A DNA stretch of 64,000 nt from Misgurnus anguillicaudatus (GCF_027580225.2 NC_073357.2:43424001-43488000); one strand, 5' to 3'. Shown: positions 34,930-46,637, counted from the first letter of the stretch. Program-made: numbers and translations. Notes: generated by a model from the letters alone, not told the origin.

Positions 34930-35120
34930 GAAGTTGCTGAGTTTGCTTGTTCTCCCCATGTGTCAGTGTGTGTTTACTCCAGGTACTCTGGTTTTCTCCC
35001 ACAGTCCAAAAACATGCAGGTTAGGTTAATTGCGGATGCCAAATTGTCCTTTCCCAACTTGTGTATAGATTAACTTGTGTGATTCACCGGTTGTTGCCAT
35101 GAATAACCATAGATGCTGGA
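34930..35120 (+). repeat. Widespread fish repeat fragment (GTTCTCCCCATGTGTC type)
   Basis: TTGCTTGTTCTCCCC, CAGGTACTCTGGTTTTCTCC, CACAGTCCAAAAACATGCAG, GTTAGGTTAATTG and AAATTGTCC occur in the order I recall from a repeat dispersed across many fish genomes. I cannot assign its class, and the boundaries are approximate. Confidence 0.55.
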
Positions 35121-35397
35121 GCGTTATTAAATAAAAAATTAAATACAAGAAGGCTGATTCATGTTGATTGTTAGGACTTGGTGACCCTCTTTGACCTTTT
35201 TTGGGTTTTGTGTGGTGTAAGCGTTTGAGCGGTAATGTTGTTTGTTGCTTTGTTGTAATTTGTAGTAATTTTACGCCCAGATCTAGGCATTTACATTGTA
35301 ATGTCACGACCTGGCAGGCAGTGCACATGCTTAACATGTGGTGCAGTCTATAAAATGCAGTGCAAATCCACTTTCTCTATTTTGTTTAACAGATTAA

Positions 35398-36347
35398 AGG
35401 GATAGTTCACCCAAAAAATGAAACCTTTCTCATCATTAACCTCATGTTTTTTGACCCTCAATGTCTTTCGTTGTTCTTCAGAACCCAAATATTGTTTGGG
35501 GTTTTGTGGTTACTGTGGGAATGGATGGGTACTAGGGATGGGACGTTATGAACATTTCAGAATTCTTTCATTCAGTTAATCTTCTAAACTCAGGAGGTAA
35601 TGCAGTGTAAATTGAATTGAATTTGAGTAGTAGTGTCTGCATTGTATTGTTTTTTTTCTGTTGTTGTTGTTGTTGTTGTTATTGTACTATAATTGTATGT
35701 GTTATGTGGCAGCCTTTTGTCCAAGACAAATTTTCTTCAGGACAAATAAAGTAGTCTATCTATCTATATATCATGATTATAGTGACCAAAGTTACCACGG
35801 TTACCAATATTATCATGGTTTTGTTGAAATGAGATTGAAATGTTCAAAAAGAACTGATACACACACTGAAAACATTTGAACAAGTTTTATTTTTGAAAAT
35901 CACAATTGAATATTTCATGTCCCTGAAATTATTTCTCTGGTAAAAAAATTTATAAATCTGTCTAAAAAGTTTACCGTGAGTGAATACAATAGATTATCCC
36001 TTAAATGCCTTCTCCACAAAAACCTATGTTGCATGTGCACGCCTGCGTCAAACTAATTCTGGCTGGACAGGATTTACCGCGAGTTTTTAAAATCATGGTA
36101 ATCAAACACGGTTGTAATGATAATTACATTTTAAACAATAATACTAACCGTCAGGACATTTTATTGTGGTTAATCGTGAAACCGGTAATCGTCCCACACC
36201 TAATGGGGACCATCAGCTCTGTGGTTATAATTTATTTAAAATACCTTATTTTTTGTTTAACAGACGAAATTAACTCATATAGAGGTTTAAAACAACACGA
36301 GGGTGAATAAATAATGACAGCATTACATTTTTGGGTAAACTATCCCT
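35398..36347. mobile_element. Angel-like element interrupted by a hAT insertion
   Basis: The left end AGGGATAGTTCACCC is preceded by TTAA (35394-35397). The right end reads GGGTAAACTATCCCT, followed by TTAT, a decayed TTAA. CCTCATGTTTTTTGACC on the left and AAAACAACACGAGGGTGAAT on the right are family sequence. The middle (35533-36202) is a later hAT-like insertion; without it the element is about 270 bp. Confidence 0.85.
35533..36202. mobile_element. hAT-like non-autonomous element nested in an Angel-like element
   Basis: The left end TAGGGATGGGACG mirrors the right end CGTCCCACACCTA; subterminal CGTGAAACCGGTAAT is typical of this dispersed family. The target duplication is ATGGGTAC (35525-35532) against ATGGGGAC (36203-36210), 7 of 8 matching. 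A (TTG)n tract sits at 35660-35680. No transposase frame. Confidence 0.85.
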
Positions 36348-38882
36348 TATCCCTAACTCCTACCATATATTTAGTAACCTGAAGACATTCACTCCTCTTC
36401 TTTCTTGTTTTAGATATCACTGTTGTTTTAATTGTAACATAATTTAAACATCAAGTAAATGTCCTAAAGCGCAGCGGATGTGCACAGAAAAAAGGGAAAA
36501 CTTAAAAAAAACAACTGCATTTGTGTTTTACAAAACAAAGAATGACAATGGGGTTCAAACGACTTAAGAGTGAGTAAACAATGACAACATTTTCATTTTT
36601 TAGATTTTCATTTTATTGTTTTCCTGAGTATTACAGTACTAATATGTTTCTCTGTTACTCAGTCTTCTGTGGCTCCCTATAGTTAGCAGATTTTGAGATG
36701 TATTGACCTTTGACAAGTTTCCTTTGCTCACACCGATGTTAGACGCTTGCAATAGCTTGACGCAGCGCTGTATTAAAGGCTTCTGCTGTCTTAGAAGTGC
36801 TGTGTGATAGTATGTGATAGCTCAACGGAGGCACACAGCTTCAAAGCTCTCTACTACAGCCGACAATGTTCTGTTACACATTTATCTTCTCTTATTACTA
36901 TTGCTTGTTTACTTTCTTTCTTTCCTGCCTTCCTTCTTTCTTTCCTTCTTTTTTCTTTTTTTTCTTATCATATGCTACCTTCCTTCACATCTCTGTGCAT
37001 GGCCTAGGATTGCTGTCCTGGGGCATTATAACATGTACAACAGCATGTTACTGCCCTGTTTTATGTTCACCCCCCACCAGCATAACCAGCACTCAGGTTG
37101 GGATAGAGACTCCCGCTGCAACACAGCACATATTAAAACAGTTACATAAGTAGTGATTTAGTGATCTGGGTTTAAGTTAAAATATAATGAAAAATCGGAC
37201 TCTATGAAGCTCTATTCCCGAATATGTCAAATATACACCATTCATTCAATTCTCCTTTTTGCGCAATTTTGAAATGCTTAGCTGAGCGAAAGCTTATTTG
37301 CATGCAATATGTCTGCCTTTTTTCATCTTACCTTTGCTCACCGGTTTGGGCTTTCTCTCTCTCTCTCTTTCTTGCTCCGAGCTGATCTAATGATTCATGG
37401 AGCTACATCGAGCTGCTTGTCGGAGATCAATCATCTTGGTCGGAGCGTTCTGCCGATTGTTTGAGTAGGGGGCCATTAGAGAGAACTGTTTGGAAGTGTT
37501 TTGTGAACCTAAGCTGCTTCAAAGGTCAGACAATCGGAAAAAAACAGTCTTTCTGAAATGTGCGTTTCGCATGTGTGTGTGAGCGAGTGAGACGAAGAGA
37601 GAGAGAGGCCTTGTCAGCCTCGTTGTGACTCCGCTGCCCTTTGTTAGTATGAATGCTTAAACAGCTCGCCACGAGCTCAGAACCCGGGATAAATAATTTC
37701 CACTGTCTGTCATGCCAATCTGAAATATGCACGGCTACATCTCGGGCGGAAAGATGAGACAAAAGGAGAGGAGAGGTGAGCCGAAAAGCTGGCGTGGAGA
37801 ACATAAGAAGGCTGTTTTATGTGGCTTGTCAATACCTACTAATGAGAATCTCCATTGTGATTTGCATTGCACAGTTTGAATCCAACGTATTGCTAACCTG
37901 CAGTAAACTTCTCTGAACGGAGGCTCTTGAAAGTCTTTTGGGAAGTTGTCAAAGCCGTTATAATTTTTCCCAACTTGCTATTTTTTCACGTGGCAGCAGC
38001 ATATTCATTTTTCAAGATCTGAAAGTTTTGTTGTTTTGTAACTTTTTGCGCATTTTTATGCACAAGGTTCAACTTTAAAGATCAAATGTTTTCAACCTGC
38101 AATCCTGATGACCTTGCGATTGTGCTGATCGAAACGGATGTGCATTCACGGCGTTAGAGAACAACGTGCTTTCTTTGTGACAAGTGAAGGAAACTTGTCC
38201 ATGACTCACAGAAGTTAATGGGTGAAAATGACACAAGACTCCTAGCTGATTAAATACAGTCAGATGTTTTTGTGAAGCACAAAGCCACGTTTCTCTTCCT
38301 CTCTCTTCCCGAACACAATAAATGGTGGTACTTTCGAAATTAAAAAAAGAATTAACCTTCTATTCTGCCTCTGTGGGTGCCAAACCTCAGCATCATGTGT
38401 TTGTAAGGCTGAAGGCACGGTAGAGTAGACATACACTCGCCCAGTCCCCCCCAACACCACCCTTGAACTTGCAGTGCCCTGGTAAAAACCAAGGGGGTGG
38501 TGGCTGCAGGAAATGTTTACATGTGATAGCTGGTTTAAGACCCAGCAGTTTGCCAATAATTGGGTATGCTGGCACAGCGGCGAAGACCTTTTGTTGCACA
38601 TTCGTCTTGAATCAAAACCACTTTTCCACACCACAAAAGGGGAGCTGAATTGAAATCAGCTGTATTTGGTTGATTTAAGACAGTTTCTATTTCAAGTAAC
38701 TGCAGTTAAGGCAGCTGTAGCTTCACCATCGAGCGTGTGCTTGCCAGACACCTCCACACTGTCCAAGTCCCATTCACTACATCATTTTAAGAGACCAGAG
38801 TGTTTAAATGTAACAGTAAATGAGCAGTCGAACGGTCTGTCAGGATTTGACAGGTTTAAGGTCCATAAGAAATAAAGACTAT
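36348..38882. other. Repeat-poor block with a TTTC-rich tract
   Basis: A (TTTC)n-like pyrimidine tract runs from about 36905 to 36965. Otherwise higher-complexity DNA with no transposon recognised. The 124-codon minus-strand frame at 38260-38634 has no domain. Confidence 0.4.
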
Positions 38883-40858
38883 CTACATGTTGATAATTAT
38901 CACATTTCCTTATATTTGGCTGGTTGCTCACAAACTTAATGATGGCGCTATTCTATTTTTACAAATTAAGAATCTATTTTTTTTTTTTTGCTTTTTGCTT
39001 TCATTTTTTTTTTGTGTGTGTGTGCCTCCCAGTTCTTGGGAAGAAAGAAAAGTAGGACGCTCACTTTGCAAGTATTGCACAACCCCAGTTTCTTGTTTTT
39101 TTTTTTTTCTTAAAGGCACAAATTATTTTAAAAATAAACAAACAAAACAGCATTTCTCGACTGGAAGAATATTTAATTGTTTTTTGATTACTTAGGATGT
39201 GACCATGGGAATTCCTAGTTTTAAATATTTAAAGACATCCAGTCCTGCACGAAGCCATATTTCAATTGGCGGTTAACTGCATTTTCCTCCCTCAATAATT
39301 ATTCTCTGAATAACAGTCTAAAAAAACATCAAATACATAAATATTTGAATTTCTGTTCTGCTGAGGGCATAAATTAGAAAAAGCTCTCCGGGTATTCTCG
39401 GTCCTTTAAGACCCACGCAGAGAGCAGGGACCGAAAACAGCAGATCTCTTTCAGCCAGAAGGTGGCAGCAGTGAGTAGACCCCTCTACAGAGCCCTGCCA
39501 GTCTGATTATAATTTATGATCCATTTCTATTATAGGTGGGGTGTGCAGAGATAGTTACAGTAATAATTATCAGAGTGAAGCGTTTCCTTGGCAACTAGGA
39601 TCTTTTTTCTTCTCCATTCATGCGGGCTTTGGAAAAAAGTGTCTGTGTGTAGCATGACATGGCTAGTTGAGGGGATCCATGGCCTGCGTTTGTGGTACAG
39701 CAATTGCTGCATGCGTTGCAGTCTCTGCAAACCAGAGCTGGACCACACATGCTACTTTTCAATGTTTTTAATTCATTTTCTTGCTGAATATTTGTAAAGA
39801 TTACAATTTAATATGCTTTTCATGCAGTCTTGAAGTGCAAAAACAACTGTCTTGGCCAACTATGTGTGATTTGTAACTGTATGAAATAACAAGCAAATGA
39901 TTATTGGTATTACATTGGCAAGATCAGCGCAACCGGTGTTACGGCTCATTCTTATATCTTTTTTTACGACTGGCGATATTGCTGCAATTTCTCTGTGTTT
40001 CTCAGTTACCTTCATTTTGGCAATCGCAGGAGTGTTATCCCATTCCTAACCTCAGCAGCCACATCCTCTTGGGTCCAACACAACCCCCCTGCACAATTAC
40101 AGGACAGCCCTAATTCCTTATCATAAAAATCCGATGTTGGAAAAATTGCTGTATTGAGGCTAAACAATAGGGCTTACACTCTACGCTTTGTGTCATTAAA
40201 CTCAGCATGCAAGCTTTGAAGTGTCCCTTAATTCGGCCATGCTGCGCCTCTTTCACGTGAAGATATTGCAGCGATATGAAGAAAACAAAATGAGAGAGAC
40301 GGTGCGTGAGAGAGAGAGAGAGAGATGGATAGAGATGGAGCCGTCACCTTCGCCATGAAGCACTTTTATTTTCACTTCTGTTAGGTGTTCTACTGAGATT
40401 ACTTAGATCCATTACCACAGCTATGATTAGACAGAGCACCAGAGCAATAGAGAGACAGTGTTCTCCTGGTACTTCATCGGCAAGTCAGACGTCTGCCTTT
40501 AAAACTGAGCAATACTCCCACAGGGGCTCTAGAGTTCACGCTTACCACAAAACAATACACACATCAAAAGTTCGCATCGCCAAAAAGCCACTACTAAGAA
40601 GGTCCGCTTAATTTCAATCACATCATGTGAGTGGAAGGGAAAAATCTGGTAGTGGAGAGGAAATATTTAAGAAGATATTTCGAGTTTTGGCACTTTATTT
40701 TGATCTTGGACCAGAAAAAGTTTTGAAAATGAAGGTAATGAAACATTCACAAAACCTTATTTTGTATTTTTAAACAAATACATTAAAATGATATGGATTA
40801 TTTATGTGTTTTGTTTGTTTTTAAATGACTGAAAATTGTAATTTTGTTGTTCCTATTT
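38883..40858. other. Repeat-poor block with poly-T tracts and (GA)n
   Basis: T-runs occur at 38978-38990 and 39097-39109, and a (GA)n tract at 40309-40325. No gene recognised. Confidence 0.4.
39455..39468 (+). promoter_or_regulatory. CTCF-like motif in single-copy DNA
   Basis: CCAGAAGGTGGCAG matches CCASYAGRKGGCRS at 13 of 14 positions (A instead of Y at position 5). The surrounding 39370-39510 is non-repetitive and moderately GC-rich. Confidence 0.4.
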
Positions 40859-40905
40859 GTACATTTACGCATTTGGCAGACACTTTTATCCAAAGGGACT
40901 TACTG
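40859..40905 (-). mobile_element. SINE/LINE 3'-tail fragment, reverse
   Basis: GCATTTGGCAGACACTTTTA and TCCAAAGGGACTTAC are the reverse complement of the DANA-like tail. It lies immediately upstream of a forward SINE head. Confidence 0.65.
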
Positions 40906-40968
40906 TTCTTGTATTCCAATGTTGCTCAGTGGTAGAGCATTGCATTAGCAGTGCAAAAGGTTTCGAAC

Positions 40969-41436
40969 CATAGACTGTAAAAAAAGATGGACAACGCCCG
41001 TTCGCTATCTTCCATTGGTGAAAAGTGAAGCCGTCAGTGTCCCTAAATGGCGCTGACATATTGGGTCTTGAGTCTGCGCAGTAGCGATTTCGGGACCAGT
41101 CCTGCACAGTAGTGAGCAGGAACTAAAGCTGTGAAAGCAAGGCCCCGCCCTCGCTCTCGCAGAATGCGCATATCACAGCTGTCAATCATGACGTGACACC
41201 ACCGTTTTTATAGCATTAAATAAATTTAATTTACATCAGTGTGATAAAACTACAGTAAATGACAGAAACAAGCTTCGGAAAAAAGATAATTGAAGTGTAA
41301 TTTAAATTGTTTAGTTGGTCTCAAGTCCCATTGAATAACATGGGGAGGCGGGGTTTATGACCTATACTGGGACCAGTCACTGGGGGGCGATCGAGACATT
41401 TTGGCTTCACTTTTCAGGGCTTGTGCGGCAAGCTTG
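40969..41436. mobile_element. CATAGACTGTAAAAAAAG element, family 6, copy 2
   Basis: Collinear with 32357-32592 and 33386-33473, and lacking the foldback insertion. It is flanked by TTTCGAAC (40961-40968) and GTTCGAAC (41437-41444), an 8-bp duplication matching at 7 positions, which points to hAT-type insertion. The right part includes GGGGGCGATCGAGACATTTT and GGCTTCACTTTTCAGGGC. No coding sequence. Confidence 0.8.
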
Positions 41437-41453
41437 GTTCGAACCCAGGGATC

Positions 41454-42512
41454 CAGGGCTTAGAACAAGATTTTTCCCCAATTGGTTCGTTCCGAACAGA
41501 AACAGTATTTTAACATTTCGTTTAACGTTTTCGGTTCAACCCTAAAATTGACGTTCCTGAATCGGTTAGAGCAAAAAAAAATTAAGTTCCCGAACATGTT
41601 AATAACATTCCATGTCAGCTGTGGGACATACAAATAATTAGGCTGATCATAAGGACATTAAACTTAAATCATTAGTCTACATAATTTCCTTAAGTCTCTA
41701 TCTTGTCATCAAACATTTAAAAAAGGCTACATTATGTAAGCGGCATAACTGTAATTCTGACATGCCTACATTTGTTGAATGCACTTAAACACGCGCACAC
41801 ACACAGATGGAGGACGAATTCCAAATGGCGCTTCGGGAAGAAGATGCAGCATAAGCAGTCGCTCCACAGTGAAAATTACGTTGTTTTTAATAGACTACAG
41901 TATGAGACACAGTAGCGCAACTCTCTCTCAAGTTTATATATCAAGAGTTCGGATCTTTGAAGGGCATAGAGATAATCAAGTTTGATTGGAGTTGGACTGG
42001 ACACATTCAACGCATGTGCGTCTGTGCGTACAGAAAATTGCTCACTTTAGCGCCTTTTGCGGTTAAATTGTTTAAAATCACTTAAGTGTTGACATTTGCA
42101 AGCCTTTGAAACACATGCAAATGATCAACTTTCACCCTATATATTAATCCGCAAATCGCATGCGAGCTGGATCGTGGGTCATGATCTGTACGGATCACGG
42201 ATCACCTGCAATCTGTTACACCACTAATAAGTATAAAAAAAAAATCTTGAGATACTTGGTAGCCTACAATATTTACCTCTTATGATTGAGCATTAGAGAC
42301 TTGGGTTTGAGTAGGCTACTTACTGGTGGCAAGCTTCTAATTTCTCTGATGAGTCAACGACGACTGGAAATTAACTTCTCCGAGTATTGCACAGAAATCT
42401 TGTAGAAGAACGAAAAAAATAACGGTATTAACCGGTTACCTTTTTTTTTCTGTTCCTTGCAAAACATCATACGTTTCTGGTTTTGGTTCTGTGAACCGGT
42501 CCAAAACCTTGC
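41454..42512. mobile_element. hAT-like element with CAGGGCTT end, carrying a further nested end
   Basis: The left end CAGGGCTTAGAACAAG contains subterminal TTGGTTCGTTCCGAACAG; the right side has TTTTGGTTCTGTGAACCGGT, loosely mirrored. The flanks CAGGGATC (41446-41453) and GAGGGAAC (42513-42520) match at 6 of 8, a decayed duplication. Inside, GATCACCTGCAATCTGTTAC and ACCACTA ending at 42225 resemble the terminus of another hAT family. A 68-codon frame at 41779-41985 has no recognised domain. Confidence 0.65.
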
Positions 42513-42614
42513 GAGGGAACACATGTTGATAAAAGTGTATTGTAATGTATTGTAAGTCCCTTGGGATAAAAGCACCTGCCAAATGATATGCATATAATGT
42601 AAACATTTTTATAG

Positions 42615-42696
42615 AATGTGTGTTCCCTTGGAAATCAAACCCATGTCCTTTTGTGCTGCAAACGCAATGCTCTACCAGTTGAGCTACAGGAACACC
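42615..42696 (-). mobile_element. tRNA-derived SINE head, reverse orientation
   Basis: On the minus strand: TGTAGCTCAACTGGTAGAGC (A box), a GCAATGC-type arm, GGGTTTGATTTCC (B box) and AAGGGAACACAC. The tail is absent. It is tRNA-like in its promoter boxes but lacks a foldable complete tRNA, so it is not a tRNA gene. Confidence 0.8.
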
Positions 42697-44639
42697 ATTT
42701 TTGTGACTTAATGCAGGTATTAAACCACTTATGTGTCACCACGTGGAGGTCTCGTGGAAAAAAGCATTTATCCTCGATAACCATTTGATGGGAAGTTTTT
42801 CTCCTGGGTAAATGTTGAAGATGCGCAAATCACATGCGTTTATTTTTTTTAGTAGACTATGTATGAAGTACGCTTTTCCCACTTGTGGTCAATTTTACAG
42901 TTAGATTGAATCCATGTATAATGTTGCAGATTCTAATAAAGTTACCAGCCAAGTGACGAGCCAATATTTTCTCCAGTTTGGCACTTGACAAGTGTTAATT
43001 CTGGACCCTGGGTACACATCAATGTCATCTTGTTAGAGCAATGCTTACCCTGGCTTCCAAAGCTAATGCTAAATGAGAGACCTTGTTGCTGCGATCTCCC
43101 TGTGTTGCAAAAGCATTTGTAGTGGATCTGCAGGAAAAGCAGACTGGAAGGAAGATTTGAGCTCTGCAGAGCAGATTGTTTGTAGCGGCTGGCATTGGCA
43201 CCGCTGGGAGTTTGAGACAGGATCTTGTGCCCTGTAAGGGGTTAAATAGCTGATGGGGCGGGCTTTCAGTCACTACACCCAGAGTGTGTCATTGATTGAG
43301 GCACTTGGCTGATATATGTCACCATCAAGCACACAGATGGATGAAAACACAAACAGTGCAGCCGCGAACACCTTTGCATATGCGCGTGCATGTGCGCGTG
43401 TGTTTGTGAGTTGCGATGGTGTGAAAATCTCTGGATATGATCACATAGTGTGTTTTGTCCACATGCTTCCAGTAATCTGTTCCACACAATCCTCAAGTGT
43501 TTTCCTATTTTCATCTTCCCTCCATCTCTCCCTCCCTCTTCTATTTTGCTCTCTCTCTCACTCTCTTTTCTTTTGCCTCTCTCCACCCTGAAGTGCCCTT
43601 TTTAATTGAACAGTCATCTGTCGGCTGTTTTCCCCCTCTCTCCATCTCCCCTCCCTAACATCAGTCCATCCGATGGCTTCAGCCACTCCGTTTCCTTCCT
43701 TCTTTCTTTCTTTCTTTTTCTCTCTCTCCCTCTCTCTCTTTCCTCCGTCGTACCATCTGCTTACAGCCCGTTGACTGGCAAGTACTATGCAATCTCTCTC
43801 CACCTCCTTTCATCTGTGCCTCCCTCCTTTTCTGTTGGCATTGTTTGTTTGCATGGGTTGCTGTGCCTTTAAGACCGCTGCCTGCGACTTGGGCCTAATA
43901 TCATTAATCTGTACAAACTTGGTGTGACAGAAGCAGGAGGCACCGCAGATTGATGACATTTTATTGTTATTGCAGTGCTACTATTAACTGTTCTGCAGTT
44001 CTGCTCGCATTTTTTCCATTTTACCTCCGTACGCGCCTGGCAGAGAGAGACCAGGGAGAGAGATCTACAAATTGAACACACTGTTGGTTTGATACAGAAA
44101 AAAGGCGATTAATTTAAGCGTAGAATTGCTGTTTTGATGTTATATTTCAATGGCGTTTTTGTGGGTGGGGGGGTTGCCAATAAATGCAGCTGAATCATTG
44201 CTGTTGTTTTCTCTTAAGGCCCGTTGAAGATTACCGAGACGAGTGAGAAGCACTTAATTTGCACACAAAGGGGATTCTGTTGTCCTTTCGCAATATATGG
44301 CCTTTATATACTTCTGATAAATATGTGTATTATGCTAGATGTTTATTATCACGGACTGTATAACTCTTCATGCACAGTGCAGTTTTATTGATCCACGACA
44401 CCTCTTACATTTGTACCGACCCGAGTATTACCGCCTGAATATTACCTCGACAGCCATATCTGTTTATCACTGATGTTTTAAAGTGAAAATATTGCTCCAA
44501 CTACATTAATATTATCAGCTAGCGTTGCTGCTGTCAGTACGTTAAGTTAACTATTAACCCTGTTAAAATCATGAACAAAACTGTGCAGAAGCTCTTAGTA
44601 TGATATAAAATACACATTCAGTGTCCATTAAGAAATTAA
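42697..44639. other. Repeat-poor block with long pyrimidine tract
   Basis: 43500-43745 is strongly pyrimidine-rich, including (TTTC)n and (TC)n at 43691-43740. Minus-strand frames here with Glu/Arg/Lys-rich runs are translations of that tract, not genes. Confidence 0.45.
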
Positions 44640-44759
44640 AGAAATAGTTTACCCTAAAATAACAATTTTGTCATCATTTACTCGCACTTACGCCGTTCTA
44701 ACGCTGTATTGTTTTCCTCTGTTAAACATGGTTATGGTGATTTGTACTGTATTAAAGTA

Positions 44760-45793
44760 GGGGGGAGCAGGGCAGAAATAATAATTTTTCAGAAAAACTG
44801 TCATTTTTTGACAGATAATGTTTTAGACAGAGATATATTTTTGCAGTGGTCAATAACTCACAAGTGTGGTCTATCAATACCAGGTGGAATCTTATACAAA
44901 TGTGAAACGACTTCAGTATAATTTCACTTTGAACATAAGTAGCACATTATTACTTTCGCCCCTGTCAGCTGGGACAAAAGTAACACACAGGTGGGTCAAA
45001 AGTAACACAACAGAACAAGATTTCTTTACAAAACAAAATAATTAAATTACATTTTCATCAAATGTTTTAAAAGCATCCAGACAGTACAAACCTGAATAAA
45101 AAATGAGAATAAAAAATGTTTCAACATTATGAATACTATGAAAATGAAATTAAATTAGCATAATATAAATTCTCAACATATTGCATCAGTAATAGCAGCG
45201 GGACGAAAGTATCACACAGGTGGGTCAAAAGTAACACAACAGAACAAGATAGATTTCTTTTAAAAAAATATTTAAATGACATTTTCATCAAATGTTTCAA
45301 AAGCATTCCAACAGTACAAACTTGAATTGTAGAGAATAAAACATTTTTCAACAATATGAACACTATGAAAATTAAACTAAATTAACATAATATCAAATCT
45401 CAACATAACGCAACAGTAATAGCAGCGGGACGAAAGTAACAAATGAACAGAAGTTCTGACATTTCAACACGATTTACTTTAATACTGAAAAACTCTGAGA
45501 AGGCAAACTTTAGGATGTGTTACAGCAGTAAATAACCTGTAAATTGATAAATAATGTAACACATTAAAAAAAATTTGTCAGAAAAAAGTACAGCTTTAGA
45601 AATTTACTTACTATGATCAAAAACAGCTTTCCGGACCTACACGATGCTTAATAACGCAATATTTGTTAGCTCTGTCAAGGGTTTCGTGCTAAAGATGCTG
45701 TCATAGTTTGAAATGCAAATATAGTTTGGGGCAGGGCTTTAAGAAAATCGCTTTGTTACTTTCGTCCCGCGGTACTTTTGCCCCGATTCTCCC
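44760..45793. mobile_element. DNA element with GGGGGAGCAGGGC ends and internal tandem duplication
   Basis: The left end GGGGGGAGCAGGGCAGAAAT mirrors the right end GTACTTTTGCCCCGATTCTCCC. Near both ends and twice inside, the motif (A)CGAAAGTAACA or its complement recurs. The target duplication is unclear. A 228-bp unit is tandemly duplicated inside (44973-45428). No transposase frame. I do not recognise the family. Confidence 0.65.
44973..45428 (+). repeat. Two tandem units of about 228 bp
   Basis: GACAAAAGTAACACACAGGT at 44973 and GACGAAAGTATCACACAGGT at 45202 start two collinear units; a third start, GACGAAAGTAACA, lies at 45429. Each unit contains GTGGGTCAAAAGTAACACAA, ACATTTTCATCAAATGTTT and TCAACATA. 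The spacings are 229 and 227 bp. Confidence 0.85.
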
Positions 45794-45930
45794 TTATTCA
45801 GTATGACTTGTGCACTATATTCCAAGCCATGTGAGAAACAGGCAGTGTTGTTTTTGGCAGCCCTTTTAGTTTTAGTCTTTTGGACGAAAATGCTTTTTAA
45901 TACACATTTTAGTCACTTATAAACTTGATA

Positions 45931-46030
45931 GTTTTAGTCAAGTTTTAGTCGACGAAAACACAAAAAGGTTTTAGTCAAGTTTTAGTCGACGAAAACGCAA
46001 AAAGGTTTTAGTCAAGTTTAAGTCAATTTT
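45931..46030. repeat. 37-bp minisatellite inside the hAT element
   Basis: Units start GTTTTAGTCAAGTTTTAGTC at 45931 and 45968, with a partial third at 46005. Each contains GACGAAAAC and CAAAAAG. The repeats thicken the subterminal region next to the terminal inverted repeat. Confidence 0.9.
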
Positions 46031-46217
46031 AGTAAAAAAAAGTATTCTTTAACAAATTCATTTAGGTTAAAAAGTGCCTTGCTTTGTTATTTAAATACAC
46101 CACAAAAAGTATTCGAAATGGGCTTAGGTTTGACAAGTAGATACATGTAAAACATAAAGCTTACCATGAAATGTGTCACAAGCCGAATGTCGAGTAAAAT
46201 TGAATGTATATGATATG

Positions 46218-46538
46218 TTAACAGCGTGACTTGTTAGTTACCTTTAAAAAAATATTAGCGTGATGAGCCTTGAGGTGCCGCTTGAGGTTGGTGGTATTCT
46301 TCCCACCTAGTTTGTGGACACATTTACCGTTGTCTCCCAATATGCATTCCGTTTTTCTTTTTGATGGATTATACTGAAAGTATGTCCATAAATCATATCG
46401 TCGTTTCCGTTTATTGGCGTCACCGCCACAGTCCTTCGAACTCACCACAGCCGCAGGTGTGTTGTTGTTTAAAATCTGGTGCGCGTGCGCGGCATGGCGG
46501 TAGCCGGGTGGTGGGCGTGAGTGAGACTGTCGCTGCAT
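46218..46538 (-). pseudogene. BED-type zinc-finger fragment of a hAT transposase
   Basis: A 106-codon frame. Residues 48-93 carry the BED-finger pattern: an aromatic start (YDLWTYF, 48-54), Cys65 and Cys73, then NLKRHLKAHH with His88 and His92/93 as remaining ligands. BED fingers sit at the N-terminus of hAT transposases and bind the element ends. The Cys spacing is wider than the usual CxxC. The frame ends at an AAAGGTAACT splice-donor-like site, so it is probably one exon. No RNase H-like or dimerisation domain follows. The only upstream ATG (46538) lies in a nested MITE, so this start is not ancestral and the original N-terminus is lost. Confidence 0.75.
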
Positions 46539-46637
46539 CCCAAACCGCCCACCTCCATACTATATAGGAGGCAACAAGCACTACTTCTCGTACTCTTTGC
46601 CTACTATATAGTATGGAAGTAAGCGGTTTGGGACGCA
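46534..46637. mobile_element. Small palindromic MITE nested in the hAT element
   Basis: TGCATCCCAAACCGCC on the left mirrors GCGGTTTGGGACGCA on the right, and CCATACTATATAG mirrors CTATATAGTATGG. About 104 bp. It interrupts sequence upstream of the BED-finger frame and supplies that frame's first codon. Confidence 0.8.

Larger units (their letters stand above)
40918..42590 (+). mobile_element. DANA-like SINE split by two successive insertions
   Basis: Three separated pieces join in order: a head with the A-box-like GCTCAGTGGTAGAGCATTGC (40918-40968), a short piece carrying the B box TTCGAACCCAGGGATC (41437-41453), and a linker and tail GAGGGAACACATGTTGATAA ... CTTGGGATAAAAGCACCTGC (42513-42590). 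The gaps are hAT-like insertions at 40969-41436 and 41454-42512, each with direct repeats of SINE sequence at its edges. Together the pieces give an ordinary-length tRNA-derived SINE. Confidence 0.85.

Noticed and set aside
35026..35337. 103-codon minus-strand frame
   Set aside because: It partly overlaps a dispersed fish repeat, with no domain and no splice support.
43266..43803. Glu/Arg/Lys-rich minus-strand frames
   Set aside because: They are translations of a long pyrimidine tract (TC, TTTC and TCCC repeats) on the opposite strand.
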